Both the position numbers and the translations under genes were made by a program. Of a DNA stretch of 15,046 nucleotides, positions 1 through 7,265 are shown piece after piece. Below the pieces are notes generated by a model. The model did not search any database and had not been told where the DNA came from. It saw only the letters and a list, made by a program, of their open reading frames with translations. Source of the stretch: Candidatus Atribacteria bacterium 4572_76 (GTDB lineage Bacteria; Atribacterota; Phoenicimicrobiia; Phoenicimicrobiales; Phoenicimicrobiaceae); assembly GCA_002084865.1 (NCBI GenBank), contig NBMG01000006.1:1-15046 (forward strand), given 5' to 3'. The stretch's first letter is position 1, and the number at the start of each line of letters is the position of its first letter.

Positions 1-600
1 CATGGTCATAGCTTCTACCTGATCATGGGTTACATAAATTATAGTAGCTTCCAATCTACGGTGAAGTTTGCTGATTTCTGCCCTCATTGCTACTCTTAGC
101 TTGGCGTCCAAATTAGAAAGAGGTTCGTCAAATAGGAAAACTTTTGGTTTTCTTACAATAGCCCTTCCTACTGCCACTCGCTGTCTCTGTCCGCCGGATA
201 ACTGCTTAGGTTTTCTCTTTAATAAGTTTTCTATCCCTAAAATCTCGGCTGCTTCCTGTACTCTTTGGTCAATCTCTTTCTTGGGAAATTTCCGCAATTT
301 CAACCCAAAAGCCATATTGTTGTAAACATCCATATGGGGATAAAGGGCATAGTTCTGAAATACCATTGCAATATCTCTATCTTTGGGTTGTACATCGTTT
401 ACCAGCCTATCACCGATATAAATCTCTCCTGAGGTTGCTTCCTCTAAGCCGGCAATTGACCGCAAGGTTGTAGTCTTTCCACAACCGGACGGACCGACCA
501 AGACTGCAAATTCCTTATCCTTTATCTCTATGTTTACATTATTTACCGCGGTTACATCCTTAAATTTTTTAGTAAGGTTCTTTAGAATTACGTTTGCCAT
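1..600 (-). CDS. ugpC: UgpC/MalK-type ABC transporter ATP-binding protein (partial, 3' end outside window)
   Basis: Cytoplasmic ATPase that powers carbohydrate or glycerol-phosphate import ABC systems of the MalK/UgpC/MsmK group. I translated the edge-truncated frame by hand: 200 codons are open from ATG at 600 to the window edge. In order: Walker A GPSGCGKT (36-43), Q-loop Q82 in VFQNYALYPHM, signature LSGGQRQR (134-141), Walker B VFLFDEP (154-160), D-loop SNLDAKLR (162-169) and switch His192 in YVTHDQVEAMTM. The YALYPHM and THDQVEAMT wording is typical of the MalK subgroup and not of the oligopeptide DppD/DppF ATPases. The missing C-terminal half should hold the OB-fold (TOBE) regulatory region. 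GGAGG at 607-611 sits 6 nt before the start. No permease or sugar-binding gene lies beside it here, so it may be a shared or orphan ATPase. The substrate cannot be told. Confidence 0.93.
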   Translation of the reverse strand, partial: MANVILKNLTKKFKDVTAVNNVNIEIKDKEFAVLVGPSGCGKTTTLRSIAGLEEATSGEIYIGDRLVNDVQPKDRDIAMVFQNYALYPHMDVYNNMAFGLKLRKFPKKEIDQRVQEAAEILGIENLLKRKPKQLSGGQRQRVAVGRAIVRKPKVFLFDEPLSNLDAKLRVAMRAEISKLHRRLEATIIYVTHDQVEAMTM

Positions 601-631
601 TTTAATTCCTCCTATTTAATATAGTTGTATT

Positions 632-660
632 ATTTTATCAAAAAAATTTTAATATACCAA
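632..660 (-). promoter_or_regulatory. Possible sigma-70 promoter for the ABC ATPase gene
   Basis: On the minus strand, TTGGTA (655-660) and TAAAAT (632-637) are separated by 17 nt, about 20 nt upstream of the ribosome-binding site of the ATPase gene. The fit to TTGACA/TATAAT is moderate and the region is AT-rich, so chance matches are easy. The rest of the 601-775 spacer shows no hairpin terminator for whiA that I can recognise. Confidence 0.35.
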
Positions 661-775
661 ATTAATCTTTATTTTATAAATTCCCCCAGTTTTCTATATA
701 TACCAATCAAGGAGATTTTCGCTTTTCGCATCGTAAATAGAATACCGATTGCTGAAGAAGAAAAAATCTTTTAGC

Positions 776-1658
776 TTATAAACTTTCTGCAATCTGAGAA
801 ATCTTCTTTAACCGATGATAAATGCCCGATTTAGTAATTTTAAAATCTACCTCCTCAGTCAATTCCTGTAAACTGGCATAAGGTAAATTTTTACGTACTT
901 CAGCTACTGATGATAATCTTGGTGAAATTAGCAGCAGAAAGAACTATTTTGTCTAAATTTGCCGTTTCGCAATTAACTAATCTATTTACAATATTTAAGA
1001 CGTCTTTTCTGGCCCTTATATCCTGAAAATACAATAAAGCATTCTGAAGCCCAATTAATCTTAGAAATTCAAATATGCTATCCCCTCTCTTTAAATATAC
1101 TACCCACCTCTTCTTCCAAAAACTTATACGAGAGTTTAAGTCGTAATAATCAAAGAGAGTACGAATAAAATTTGCTTCCCCTTCATTATTTGTGGAAATT
1201 TCTAAGTGATACATCTTTTCCGGGTCATTTACAAATCCATTTACCAAAAAGGCTCCTCTTAAATATGAATCTTTAGAAAAATTTTTATTTAAATTTAACC
1301 TTTTTTCTCCAATATACTGTTTTTGTTGTATAGGCTCACTTCCCCAGCCCAAATTCAGTTCTTTTAAAATTCTCTCAGTTTCCTTTAAAAAAGGAATTTT
1401 AACTTTATAATGTTTTTTTGTATTCGATAAATTTTCTTTTTCAACTGATGGATAAATTTTAAAAACTCTTTTAATCAAATTATAAGCAGTTCGTGCGGTA
1501 GTGGGGTCTTCCAAGATAATAACCAATTTTTTTTTCTGACCCGATTTAATTATATTCCCTTTTAATTTTATAAATGCCAGCAATTCATCCTTCTGCTCGG
1601 ATATATCCCTGGGAATTATCCTGGCTAATTCATTTTTCACTCGATAAAAAAATAACAT
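776..1658 (-). pseudogene. whiA: WhiA-type DNA-binding regulator, frameshifted before its C-terminal HTH
   Basis: WhiA joins a degenerate LAGLIDADG homing-endonuclease-like fold to a C-terminal helix-turn-helix, and in Gram-positive bacteria it regulates division and sporulation genes. The main frame runs from ATG 1658 to a TGA at 900-902 (252 aa). It has the N-terminal VKNELARI start, the LAGLIDADG-like YLRGAFLVNGFVNDPEK (132-148) and the conserved NCETANLDK (229-237). The normal C-terminus is not in this frame. It resumes in the +1 frame from about 907 to TAA at 776-778, with VAEVRKNLPYASLQEL followed by KSGIYHRLKKISQIAESL, a clear WhiA HTH. From memory of the family, about 15 residues are also missing between NLDK and VAEVR. 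The HTH part has no start codon of its own. The gene begins 43 nt after rapZ, the usual neighbour, but yvcK, often between them, is absent. It is either a true pseudogene or a sequence error. Confidence 0.85.
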
Positions 1659-1701
1659 TCTATGGCATTTGCTCTTTTCGCTTTAAGTTTTTAGTTAAAT
1701 C

Positions 1702-2595
1702 TCATAAGTCATTTTTAATCTTTATTTCAATTTCATCTTTATTCATATCTCTGTGTTTCACAAACAACTTATATCCTTTTTCCTTTAAATAATTTGCTAA
1801 ATTATTTATTAAAGCTACTGATCTATGTCTCCCTCCGGTACATCCGAAGGCAATAGACAGATACGTCTTACCTTCTTTAACATAATAAGGGATTAAAGAA
1901 TTCAATAAATCAAAATAAACTTCCATAAAATGCTGGGTTACCGGAAATTCGGTTACATATTTTTTAATCTTCTCATTGGTCCCCGGTAGATTTTTCAATT
2001 TATCTATGTAGAAGGGGTTGGGAAGAAATCTAACATCAAAAACTATGTCTACATCAATAGGGACACCGTATTTATATCCAAAAGAGATTAAGGTTATCTG
2101 AATCTCTTGTTCTTCCCTTTTTATAAAATTCCTGATAATTTCATTACTTAATTGCTTGGGAGTTAAATCAGAAGTATCTATTATTAGATCAGCTTGTGAC
2201 CTCAATTCTTTTAATTGCTCTCTCTCTGCTTGTATATTTTCCAGAATGTTGTTTGAAATATTCAGAGGATGCTTTCTTCTGGTTCCACTAAATCGGTGCA
2301 TTAGTATCTCATCACTTGCCTCTAAAAATAATATCTCTCGATTAATCTCTAATTCTTTTAAATAATCAAGTGATTCATATAAATCCTTAAAAAAAATTCC
2401 TCCTCTTATATCTACCACTAAAGCAATCTTTGACAGTTTCCCTTTTGATTTTAAACAAATTTCAGCAAATTTAAGGATTAACTGGGAAGGAATATTATCT
2501 ACGCAGAAAAAACCAGCATCTTCAAAGCACTTAACCGCTATACTTTTTCCCGCTCCAGATAGACCGGTAATTATTACAAATTTCGTTTTATCCAA
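1702..2595 (-). CDS. rapZ: RapZ / YvcJ family nucleotide-binding protein
   Basis: P-loop protein of the RapZ family. In E. coli it is an RNA-binding adaptor that directs RNase E to the small RNA GlmZ and so controls amino-sugar synthesis. In Firmicutes (YvcJ) it hydrolyses nucleotides and its role is less clear. The length of 297 aa is normal. Visible motifs: Walker A GLSGAGKS (11-18), CVDN (31-34), an HRFSGTRRKHPL segment (100-111), SFGYKYG (171-177), DVRFLPNP (187-194), GCTGGRHRS (251-259) and HRD (281-283). The start is TTG: a stop codon lies directly before it in frame, a strong Shine-Dalgarno sequence lies 10 nt upstream, and no Met follows before the P-loop. It sits between argS and whiA on the same strand. 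The RapZ-WhiA pairing supports the assignment. Confidence 0.95.
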   Translation of the reverse strand: MDKTKFVIITGLSGAGKSIAVKCFEDAGFFCVDNIPSQLILKFAEICLKSKGKLSKIALVVDIRGGIFFKDLYESLDYLKELEINREILFLEASDEILMHRFSGTRRKHPLNISNNILENIQAEREQLKELRSQADLIIDTSDLTPKQLSNEIIRNFIKREEQEIQITLISFGYKYGVPIDVDIVFDVRFLPNPFYIDKLKNLPGTNEKIKKYVTEFPVTQHFMEVYFDLLNSLIPYYVKEGKTYLSIAFGCTGGRHRSVALINNLANYLKEKGYKLFVKHRDMNKDEIEIKIKNDL

Positions 2596-2605
2596 TTACT
2601 TTTTA

Positions 2606-2612
2606 CTCCTCC
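2606..2612 (-). promoter_or_regulatory. Shine-Dalgarno that fixes the TTG start of rapZ
   Basis: GGAGGAG on the minus strand ends 10 nt before the TTG at 2593-2595. An in-frame TAA immediately precedes that TTG, so no longer form is possible. Confidence 0.7.
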
Positions 2613-2642
2613 AAATATATAGTTAGCTAGTTTGGCATTAAT

Positions 2643-2682
2643 TCATTAACTAACTAACCAGGTAACCAAATAACCAACTAAC
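2643..2682 (-). repeat. Octanucleotide-phased GTTANNNN array (5 units)
   Basis: In the argS-rapZ spacer the minus strand reads five successive 8-nt units, each starting GTTA: GTTAGTTG (2675-2682), GTTATTTG (2667-2674), GTTACCTG (2659-2666), GTTAGTTA (2651-2658) and GTTAATGA (2643-2650). A GTGAATA word at 2686-2692 precedes them and overlaps the argS stop codon. The same GTTANNNN words recur at 11645-11668. The array is non-coding and its function is unknown. Confidence 0.75.
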
Positions 2683-2688
2683 CGTTAT

Positions 2689-4365
2689 TCACATACTCTC
2701 CGGAGCTGAAATACCCAATATCTTGAGGGTATTAAGCAATACTACCCTGGTGCAATCGATTAACATCAAGCGAGCTTTAGTTAATTCTTTATCTTCGGTA
2801 ATTACCCGGTGTACGGTATAATACTTATGGAACGAAGAAGCTAAATCATAAAGATAAGTGGTTAAAAGATGCGGCTTCCAGGTTAAAGCGCTCTTCTTAA
2901 CCACTCCTTTTAAGGAAGATAGTTTTTTAATCAATTCAACCTCTTCCTCTTTATCCAATAAGCGGAGATTAACTTCTTTGCTTTTATCGATTTTTATTCC
3001 TTCTTGTTCAGCCTTTTTTATTATACTACATATCCTCGCATAAGCATACTGAATATAATATACGGGGTTTTCCATAGATTGAGATCTAGCTACATCGAGA
3101 TCAAATTCGGTATGACTATCATAACTCCTCATTAAAAAGAAATAACGAGCCACGTCTTTACCTACTTCTCGTATTAAATCTCTTAGAGTAATGAATTCTC
3201 CTCCTCGAGTAGACATTCCCACTTCTTTGCCATCTTTTATTAAAGTTACGAATTGTACGATTAGTACATCTAAAAAACTTTCAGGATAACCCAAGGCCTG
3301 TGCTGCTGCTTTCATTCTTTTAATATAGCCATGATGGTCAGCACCCCAAATATCTATTACCTTGTCAAATCCCCGTTGATATTTATTTTGATGATAAACA
3401 ATATCGGAAGCAAAGTAAGTGGGAATATTATTTTCCCGAATTACTACTCTGTCTTTTTCATCACCAAATTCAGTGGACTTCAACCAGAGTGCGCCTTCTT
3501 TTTCGTAAAGAAAATTTCTCCGCTTGAGTAATTCTATAACTTCTTGAAGTTTATTCTGCTCATAAAGTGATTTTTCACTAAACCAAACATCAAATTCTAC
3601 TCCAAAATCTTTTAAATCTTTTTTAATTCCTGATAAAATTTTATCTAAAGTAAACTCCTTAAAAAACTCCTGGGTCTCTTTGTCATCTTTTCCTTCATAC
3701 TTGTCTTTAAATTTATCTATCACTTCTTTGGCTATATCGACAATATATTCACCCTTATAGCCATCATCGGGGAACTCTTTCTTTCCCCCTAAAAGATTAT
3801 TGTATCTTACCTGAACTGATTGACCTAATATGTCTATCTGCTTTCCTTGATCATTGATGTAATATTCTTTTTCTACTTCGTACCCTGCTGCCTTTAATAT
3901 ACTGCTTAATGCATCTCCTACTGCTGCACATTTCCCATGGCCCACATGCAGGGGGCCGGTAGGATTAACGCTGACAAATTCTACTTGAACCCTTTTTCCT
4001 TTGCCTAAATTTACTTTACCGTAATTCTCTCCCTGTTCTCTAATTTCATTCAGAACCTTATATAACCAATTTTCGCTTAACCAAAAATTTATAAAACCCG
4101 GGCCGGCAATTTTGACTTTATCTACAATTGTACCCTGGATATCTAAATTATTTACGATAAAGTTAGCAACATCTAAGGGTTTTAGCTTTAATTCCCGGGA
4201 TAATTGCATGGCGATATTAGTGGATAAGTCTCCGTGGGATTTATTTTTAGGAATTAATAATATTATCTTGGGAATATCTTTAATCTGGAAATTATCCTGT
4301 TTTATGTTTTTTCCGATAGAGTTCAACAAAATTTCTTTAATTTGATCAGTTAAGTCAATTTTCAT
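2689..4365 (-). CDS. argS: Arginyl-tRNA synthetase
   Basis: Class I aminoacyl-tRNA synthetase that charges tRNA-Arg with arginine in the cytoplasm. The length of 558 aa is normal. Domains in order: N-terminal Arg-specific domain (about 1-90) containing KSHGDLSTNIAM; catalytic Rossmann fold with HIGH-type NPTGPLHVGHGK (134-145); the ADHHGYIKR segment (342-350); and the KMSK-equivalent loop EVGMSTRGGEF (381-391), in the ArgS form that lacks the second lysine. The C-terminal DALR anticodon-binding helical domain (about 430-558) ends in LGISAPESM, the usual ArgS terminus. ATG at 4365 is preceded by GAGGA (4374-4378) with 8 nt spacing. No T-box leader is visible. A cognate tRNA-Arg gene lies about 180 nt upstream on the same strand, and rapZ follows after about 93 nt of repeat DNA. 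Confidence 0.98.
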   Translation of the reverse strand: MKIDLTDQIKEILLNSIGKNIKQDNFQIKDIPKIILLIPKNKSHGDLSTNIAMQLSRELKLKPLDVANFIVNNLDIQGTIVDKVKIAGPGFINFWLSENWLYKVLNEIREQGENYGKVNLGKGKRVQVEFVSVNPTGPLHVGHGKCAAVGDALSSILKAAGYEVEKEYYINDQGKQIDILGQSVQVRYNNLLGGKKEFPDDGYKGEYIVDIAKEVIDKFKDKYEGKDDKETQEFFKEFTLDKILSGIKKDLKDFGVEFDVWFSEKSLYEQNKLQEVIELLKRRNFLYEKEGALWLKSTEFGDEKDRVVIRENNIPTYFASDIVYHQNKYQRGFDKVIDIWGADHHGYIKRMKAAAQALGYPESFLDVLIVQFVTLIKDGKEVGMSTRGGEFITLRDLIREVGKDVARYFFLMRSYDSHTEFDLDVARSQSMENPVYYIQYAYARICSIIKKAEQEGIKIDKSKEVNLRLLDKEEEVELIKKLSSLKGVVKKSALTWKPHLLTTYLYDLASSFHKYYTVHRVITEDKELTKARLMLIDCTRVVLLNTLKILGISAPESM

Positions 4366-4546
4366 TTATAAAATCCTCTAATAAATTGGTCGATAGTTCA
4401 AAATTTAAAACTTTTTCCATCCGAAATATTACCTTTAAAGTAGTCGGATTTATCCGGCTCATTTTCCGTTTTTAAGAGAGTATGCCCCCATATAAAAAAA
4501 TAAATTCCTATACAATTTAACTATTTCGGATAAGTAACTATAAAAA

Positions 4547-4622
4547 TGGTACGCCCGAGAAGAGTCGAACTTCCAACCAAGGGCTTAGGAAGCCCCTGCT
4601 CTATCCATTGAGCTACGGGCGC
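4547..4622 (-). tRNA. tRNA-Arg (anticodon CCU)
   Basis: A full cloverleaf folds on the minus strand: acceptor GCGCCCG with CGGGCGT (G1-U72), D-stem GCTC/GAGC, anticodon stem GGGGC/GCCCT around the loop TTCCTAA, and a T-arm with TTCGACT. The anticodon CCU reads AGG. The 3' CCA is encoded (4547-4549). The gene starts only 9 nt after the dppC stop and lies upstream of argS, so it is probably processed from a dppBC-tRNA-argS transcript. Confidence 0.97.
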
Positions 4623-4631
4623 ACAAAAAAT

Positions 4632-5600
4632 TTATTTCATGCGCGGATCCAAAGCATCGCGTAATCCATCACCTAAAAAATTAAAAGCCATCATAGTAAT
4701 AGCTAGAGCAATACCTGGATACAAAGCCAAATGAGGATAAGAACGAATGGCTTTATATCCTTCTGATATCATCATCCCCCAACTCGGAGTAGGAGGATTC
4801 ACTCCCAAACCAATAAAGCTCAAAAATGCTTCAAAGGTAATATAGCGAGGTATTTGCAAGGTTACCGCTACAATACAAGGACCAATTAAATTTGGCAGCA
4901 TGTGTTTCATCATGATTTGAAAATTACTATTTCCAGTTGCCCGAGCGGCTTCCACAAATTCTTTTTCTCGTAATGATAAAGCCATTCCACGAGCAATTCG
5001 GGCCATTCCAATCCAGGCAGTAACTCCTATGCCAATAAAAATAAAGAATAATCCGCCAAAAGCCCTATCAATAGCATTCAGGGTTCCGGCAAAAGTCCCG
5101 GGAGTAGCTACGGCAAAAGTAGATTTAAAGAGCACCATCATTAAAATAATCAATAGTAAGGTAGGAAAACCGTACATAATATCCACAATGCGCATCATAA
5201 TATTATCGATCTTTCCTCCATAATATCCCGAAATAAGGCCATATAACACTCCTATAATAAAAGCAGTAAGGGCTCCTATTATTCCTACACTTAATGATAT
5301 TCTGGTACCATAAATAATTCTACTAAGTACATCTCGACCCATAAAATCAGCACCTAATAGATATTTATCTCCCGGTTTAGCGTAATTATCCTTAAGGCTG
5401 CCCTTAGCGTAATGATAAGGAGCGATATAGGGGGCAAAAATAGCAAGAATAAGCAAGACTATAATAATTATCGCACCCAGTACAGCCATTTTATTTTTAT
5501 ACATTCTTCGAAAGGCATCTTTCCAGAGACTTACTTCAGGTCTTTCCGGGATAGCTGTTTTATTCTCAAATTTTTCTTTTTCTTTTAATTTTAATTCCAA
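4632..5600 (-). CDS. dppC: Peptide/oligopeptide ABC transporter permease, DppC/OppC family
   Basis: Inner-membrane permease that pairs with DppB to import di- or oligopeptides or related solutes. Its 322 aa show the OppC_N-type cytoplasmic start with a first membrane helix (about 38-60), the conserved LLGADFMGRDVLSRIIYG (81-98), several further helices, and the ATPase-contacting EAA loop FVEAARATGN...HMLPN (215-237). The C-terminal segment SFIGLGVNPPTPSWGMM (261-277) and the ending DGLRDALDPRMK are typical of the family. A longer extracytoplasmic stretch (about 158-182) precedes a late helix. The start is TTG at 5600, supported by AGGAGG at 5612-5617; no ATG fits better. dppB lies 33 nt upstream and tRNA-Arg 9 nt downstream. 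No partner ATPase genes follow. Confidence 0.95.
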   Translation of the reverse strand: MELKLKEKEKFENKTAIPERPEVSLWKDAFRRMYKNKMAVLGAIIIIVLLILAIFAPYIAPYHYAKGSLKDNYAKPGDKYLLGADFMGRDVLSRIIYGTRISLSVGIIGALTAFIIGVLYGLISGYYGGKIDNIMMRIVDIMYGFPTLLLIILMMVLFKSTFAVATPGTFAGTLNAIDRAFGGLFFIFIGIGVTAWIGMARIARGMALSLREKEFVEAARATGNSNFQIMMKHMLPNLIGPCIVAVTLQIPRYITFEAFLSFIGLGVNPPTPSWGMMISEGYKAIRSYPHLALYPGIALAITMMAFNFLGDGLRDALDPRMK

Positions 5601-5611
5601 GATAATATAAT

Positions 5612-5617
5612 CCTCCT
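5612..5617 (-). promoter_or_regulatory. Shine-Dalgarno for the TTG start of dppC
   Basis: AGGAGG on the minus strand lies 11 nt before TTG 5598-5600, inside the 33-nt dppB-dppC gap. It is the only good ribosome-binding site near the N-terminus, so it supports the unusual start. Confidence 0.6.
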
Positions 5618-5633
5618 TTTCTTAATAATCATT

Positions 5634-6551
5634 CTACGAATATCTGATTCGAGGGTCAATCCAGGAGTAGGTTATATCTACTACCAGATTTGCTATAATT
5701 ATTATAACCGCATAAAGCAGCATAATGCCCAATACTACCGGATAATCACGATTAGTAACACTGGTTACAAAATATTTTCCACAACCGGGAATGGCAAATA
5801 TCTGCTCTACGATTAAAGAACCGGTAACTAAAGCGGCAAATAAAGGTCCTATTACAGTTACCACCGGAATAAGGGCATTTTTAAGGGCATGATGTACGGT
5901 AACTTTTTCTTCTGATACCCCCTTTGCTCTTGCGGTCCTGATGTAATCTTCCCTAATCACTTGCAACATACTTGCTCTGGTTAGCCGGGCTAAAAGAGCA
6001 GCACTTCCTATTCCTAAAGTAAAAGCAGGTAGAATAGCTTGCTGCCAGGTTCCCCATCGGGCTACTGGTAAAATATGTAGCTTTAAAGCAAAAAACCATA
6101 CTAATACAGGCCCTAAAGTCATGGCCGGAACAGAAACCCCCAATAAAGCAAAGAACATGGCAAAGTAATCTATAAAAGTATTTTGTTTTAGGGCAGAAAT
6201 CATCCCCAGTGGAATTCCCACCACCATAGCTACAATTACAGCCAAAACTCCCAATTGAGCTGATACGGGAAAATGTTCATTAATAATATCATTTACCGTC
6301 CTGCTTCGAGAAGAATAAGAAGGGCCAAAATCACCATGAAGGGCGTTCCAGAGATAATCGGTATATTGTTTCCATAAGGGATCATCTAAACCATAGTGAG
6401 CCTCCAGATTAGCAATAATTTCCGCTGGTAAAGGTTTTTCCTTATCAAAAGGACCTCCGGGAATAGCGTGGCCTAAACCAAAAGTCACTAAAGATATTAT
6501 CAATAAAACCGGTATAGCCCATAAAACTCTCCTAATAATATAATTGATCAT
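5634..6551 (-). CDS. dppB: Peptide/oligopeptide ABC transporter permease, DppB/OppB family
   Basis: Inner-membrane permease, partner of DppC. At 305 aa it matches the shorter Gram-positive type of DppB. The N-terminus MINYIIRRVLWAIPVLLIIS is the classic DppB signal-anchor helix. It is followed by a periplasmic loop with HYGLDDPLWKQY (52-63) and LHGDFGPSY (71-79), membrane helices around 98-118, 128-155 and 172-190, the EAA loop YIRTARAKGVSEEK...HALKN (203-225), VEQIFAIPGCG (248-258) and the ending YSWIDPRIRYS. ATG at 6551 has GGAGG at 6558-6562. It is the first gene after the 0.7 kb spacer from the binding-protein gene and forms an operon with dppC. The substrate is inferred from family only. 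Confidence 0.95.
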   Translation of the reverse strand: MINYIIRRVLWAIPVLLIISLVTFGLGHAIPGGPFDKEKPLPAEIIANLEAHYGLDDPLWKQYTDYLWNALHGDFGPSYSSRSRTVNDIINEHFPVSAQLGVLAVIVAMVVGIPLGMISALKQNTFIDYFAMFFALLGVSVPAMTLGPVLVWFFALKLHILPVARWGTWQQAILPAFTLGIGSAALLARLTRASMLQVIREDYIRTARAKGVSEEKVTVHHALKNALIPVVTVIGPLFAALVTGSLIVEQIFAIPGCGKYFVTSVTNRDYPVVLGIMLLYAVIIIIANLVVDITYSWIDPRIRYS

Positions 6552-6585
6552 ACTTTTCCTCCTTTTCTTTTTAATTTTTGTTAAG

Positions 6586-6613
6586 TTTATACTACAACAT
6601 AGTTATAACCCAA
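6586..6613 (-). promoter_or_regulatory. Possible promoter for dppBC
   Basis: On the minus strand TTGGGT (6608-6613) and TATAAA (6586-6591) are 16 nt apart, upstream of the dppB ribosome-binding site. The -35 match is weak. A separate promoter would make sense because a terminator (7182-7229) follows dppA. Confidence 0.3.
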
Positions 6614-6732
6614 AAAGCTCAAAGATATTCTTAGCAGGTTGTATATAGCATTTTGTAATATTATGGAATGTTATATGTACTGTATTACAAACAATTTTAC
6701 AATAAATTATGGTTTTTGGCAGTAATTATGTT

Positions 6733-6809
6733 GTAGGGGCACAATGAATTGTGCCCTCACCATTTTATTGCCTAATATCTTTTGTGGGCACGATGCATCG
6801 TGCCCCTAC
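6733..6809. repeat. 77-bp composite inverted repeat with two palindromes
   Basis: The ends are a perfect 10-bp inverted repeat, GTAGGGGCAC at 6733-6742 and its complement at 6800-6809. Each end belongs to its own palindrome: 6737-6756 (9-bp arms, GA centre) and 6786-6805 (20 bp, fully palindromic, GGGCACGAT arms). The element lies in the dppA-dppB spacer and is non-coding. It resembles REP-type or MITE-like dispersed palindromes, with no transposase nearby. From 6614 to 6732 I see only AT-rich sequence with no feature. Confidence 0.75.
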
Positions 6810-6875
6810 ATTACCATCTTATATACTTTTTGGGCTGCAATCACAACATTAGATAAATAAAAAATAATTAAATTA

Positions 6876-6931
6876 GTCGTTAGTGAATAATCGTTAGTAT
6901 GTCGTATCGCGTATCGCGTATCGCGTATCGC
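6876..6931 (+). repeat. Heptanucleotide-phased array including four GTATCGC units
   Basis: Eight consecutive 7-nt units in strict register: GTCGTTA at 6876, GTGAATA at 6883, ATCGTTA at 6890, GTATGTC at 6897, then four exact copies of GTATCGC at 6904, 6911, 6918 and 6925. The exact copies could be a simple tandem expansion, but the preceding non-identical units keep the same phase. Non-coding, in the dppA-dppB spacer. Confidence 0.85.
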
Positions 6932-6945
6932 GTTTTCCCCCTCGT

Positions 6946-6996
6946 CCCCGTATCAAGTACGGGGCAGGCTCTAGCACTCTCCCTCCAAGGGGAGAG
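6946..6996. repeat. Two adjacent GC-rich hairpins
   Basis: CCCCGTA (6946-6952) pairs with TACGGGG (6958-6964) across a 5-nt loop. CTCTCCC (6977-6983) pairs with GGGAGAG (6990-6996) across a 6-nt loop. Neither is followed by a T-run on the minus strand, so they are not obvious terminators. They look like dispersed palindromic repeats. Confidence 0.6.
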
Positions 6997-7053
6997 GGAA
7001 TAGAGATTCTGTATCTTTTAATTCATTCCATACACCATTTAGTATTATGGCTA

Positions 7054-7109
7054 CTGACTCCTGTATTCTGTCTTCTGTTTTCTTAACCGTTAACCACTAA
7101 CTAACTAAC
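7054..7109 (+). repeat. Heptanucleotide-phased CTGNNNN / NNTAACC array
   Basis: Eight 7-nt units keep one register: CTGACTC at 7054, CTGTATT at 7061, CTGTCTT at 7068, CTGTTTT at 7075, CTTAACC at 7082, GTTAACC at 7089, ACTAACT at 7096 and AACTAAC at 7103. The wording shifts gradually while the 7-nt phase holds. The stretches 6997-7053 and 7110-7180 show nothing further that I recognise. Confidence 0.65.
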
Positions 7110-7164
7110 AAATCAAGATATACAATCGAATTTAGATATTACCAAAATATTATATCATAAAATT

Positions 7165-7229
7165 TAAAAAAATAAAGACAAAAAATAGCCATGCACTCCT
7201 TTTTATACTTAAGGATGCATGGCTATTTT
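7165..7229 (-). terminator. Rho-independent terminator of dppA
   Basis: AAAATAGCCATGCA (7182-7195) is perfectly complementary to 7216-7229, and a further 4 bp (7197-7200 with 7212-7215) extend the stem past one bulged base. In minus-strand direction the stem ends in a run of T, with more T-rich sequence down to about 7165. It lies 37 nt past the dppA stop codon, so it separates dppA from dppBC. Confidence 0.85.
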
Positions 7230-7265
7230 GAAAAAACTAAAACAAATTAATATTTTTATGCTCTG

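Noticed and set aside
68..325. Plus-strand reading frame of 85 codons
   Set aside because: It is antisense to the ABC ATPase, whose Walker A, signature and Walker B motifs are all in the minus frame.
895..925. Programmed +1 frameshift in whiA
   Set aside because: The stop context AGC-TGA-A is unlike the known CUU-UGA +1 site, no Shine-Dalgarno-like stimulator precedes it, and linker residues are also missing, so damage or error is simpler.
4366..4546. T-box or other amino-acid riboswitch ahead of argS
   Set aside because: No T-box consensus or specifier stem was found on the minus strand; the segment is AT-rich with only a tiny CGGAT-TT-ATCCG palindrome.
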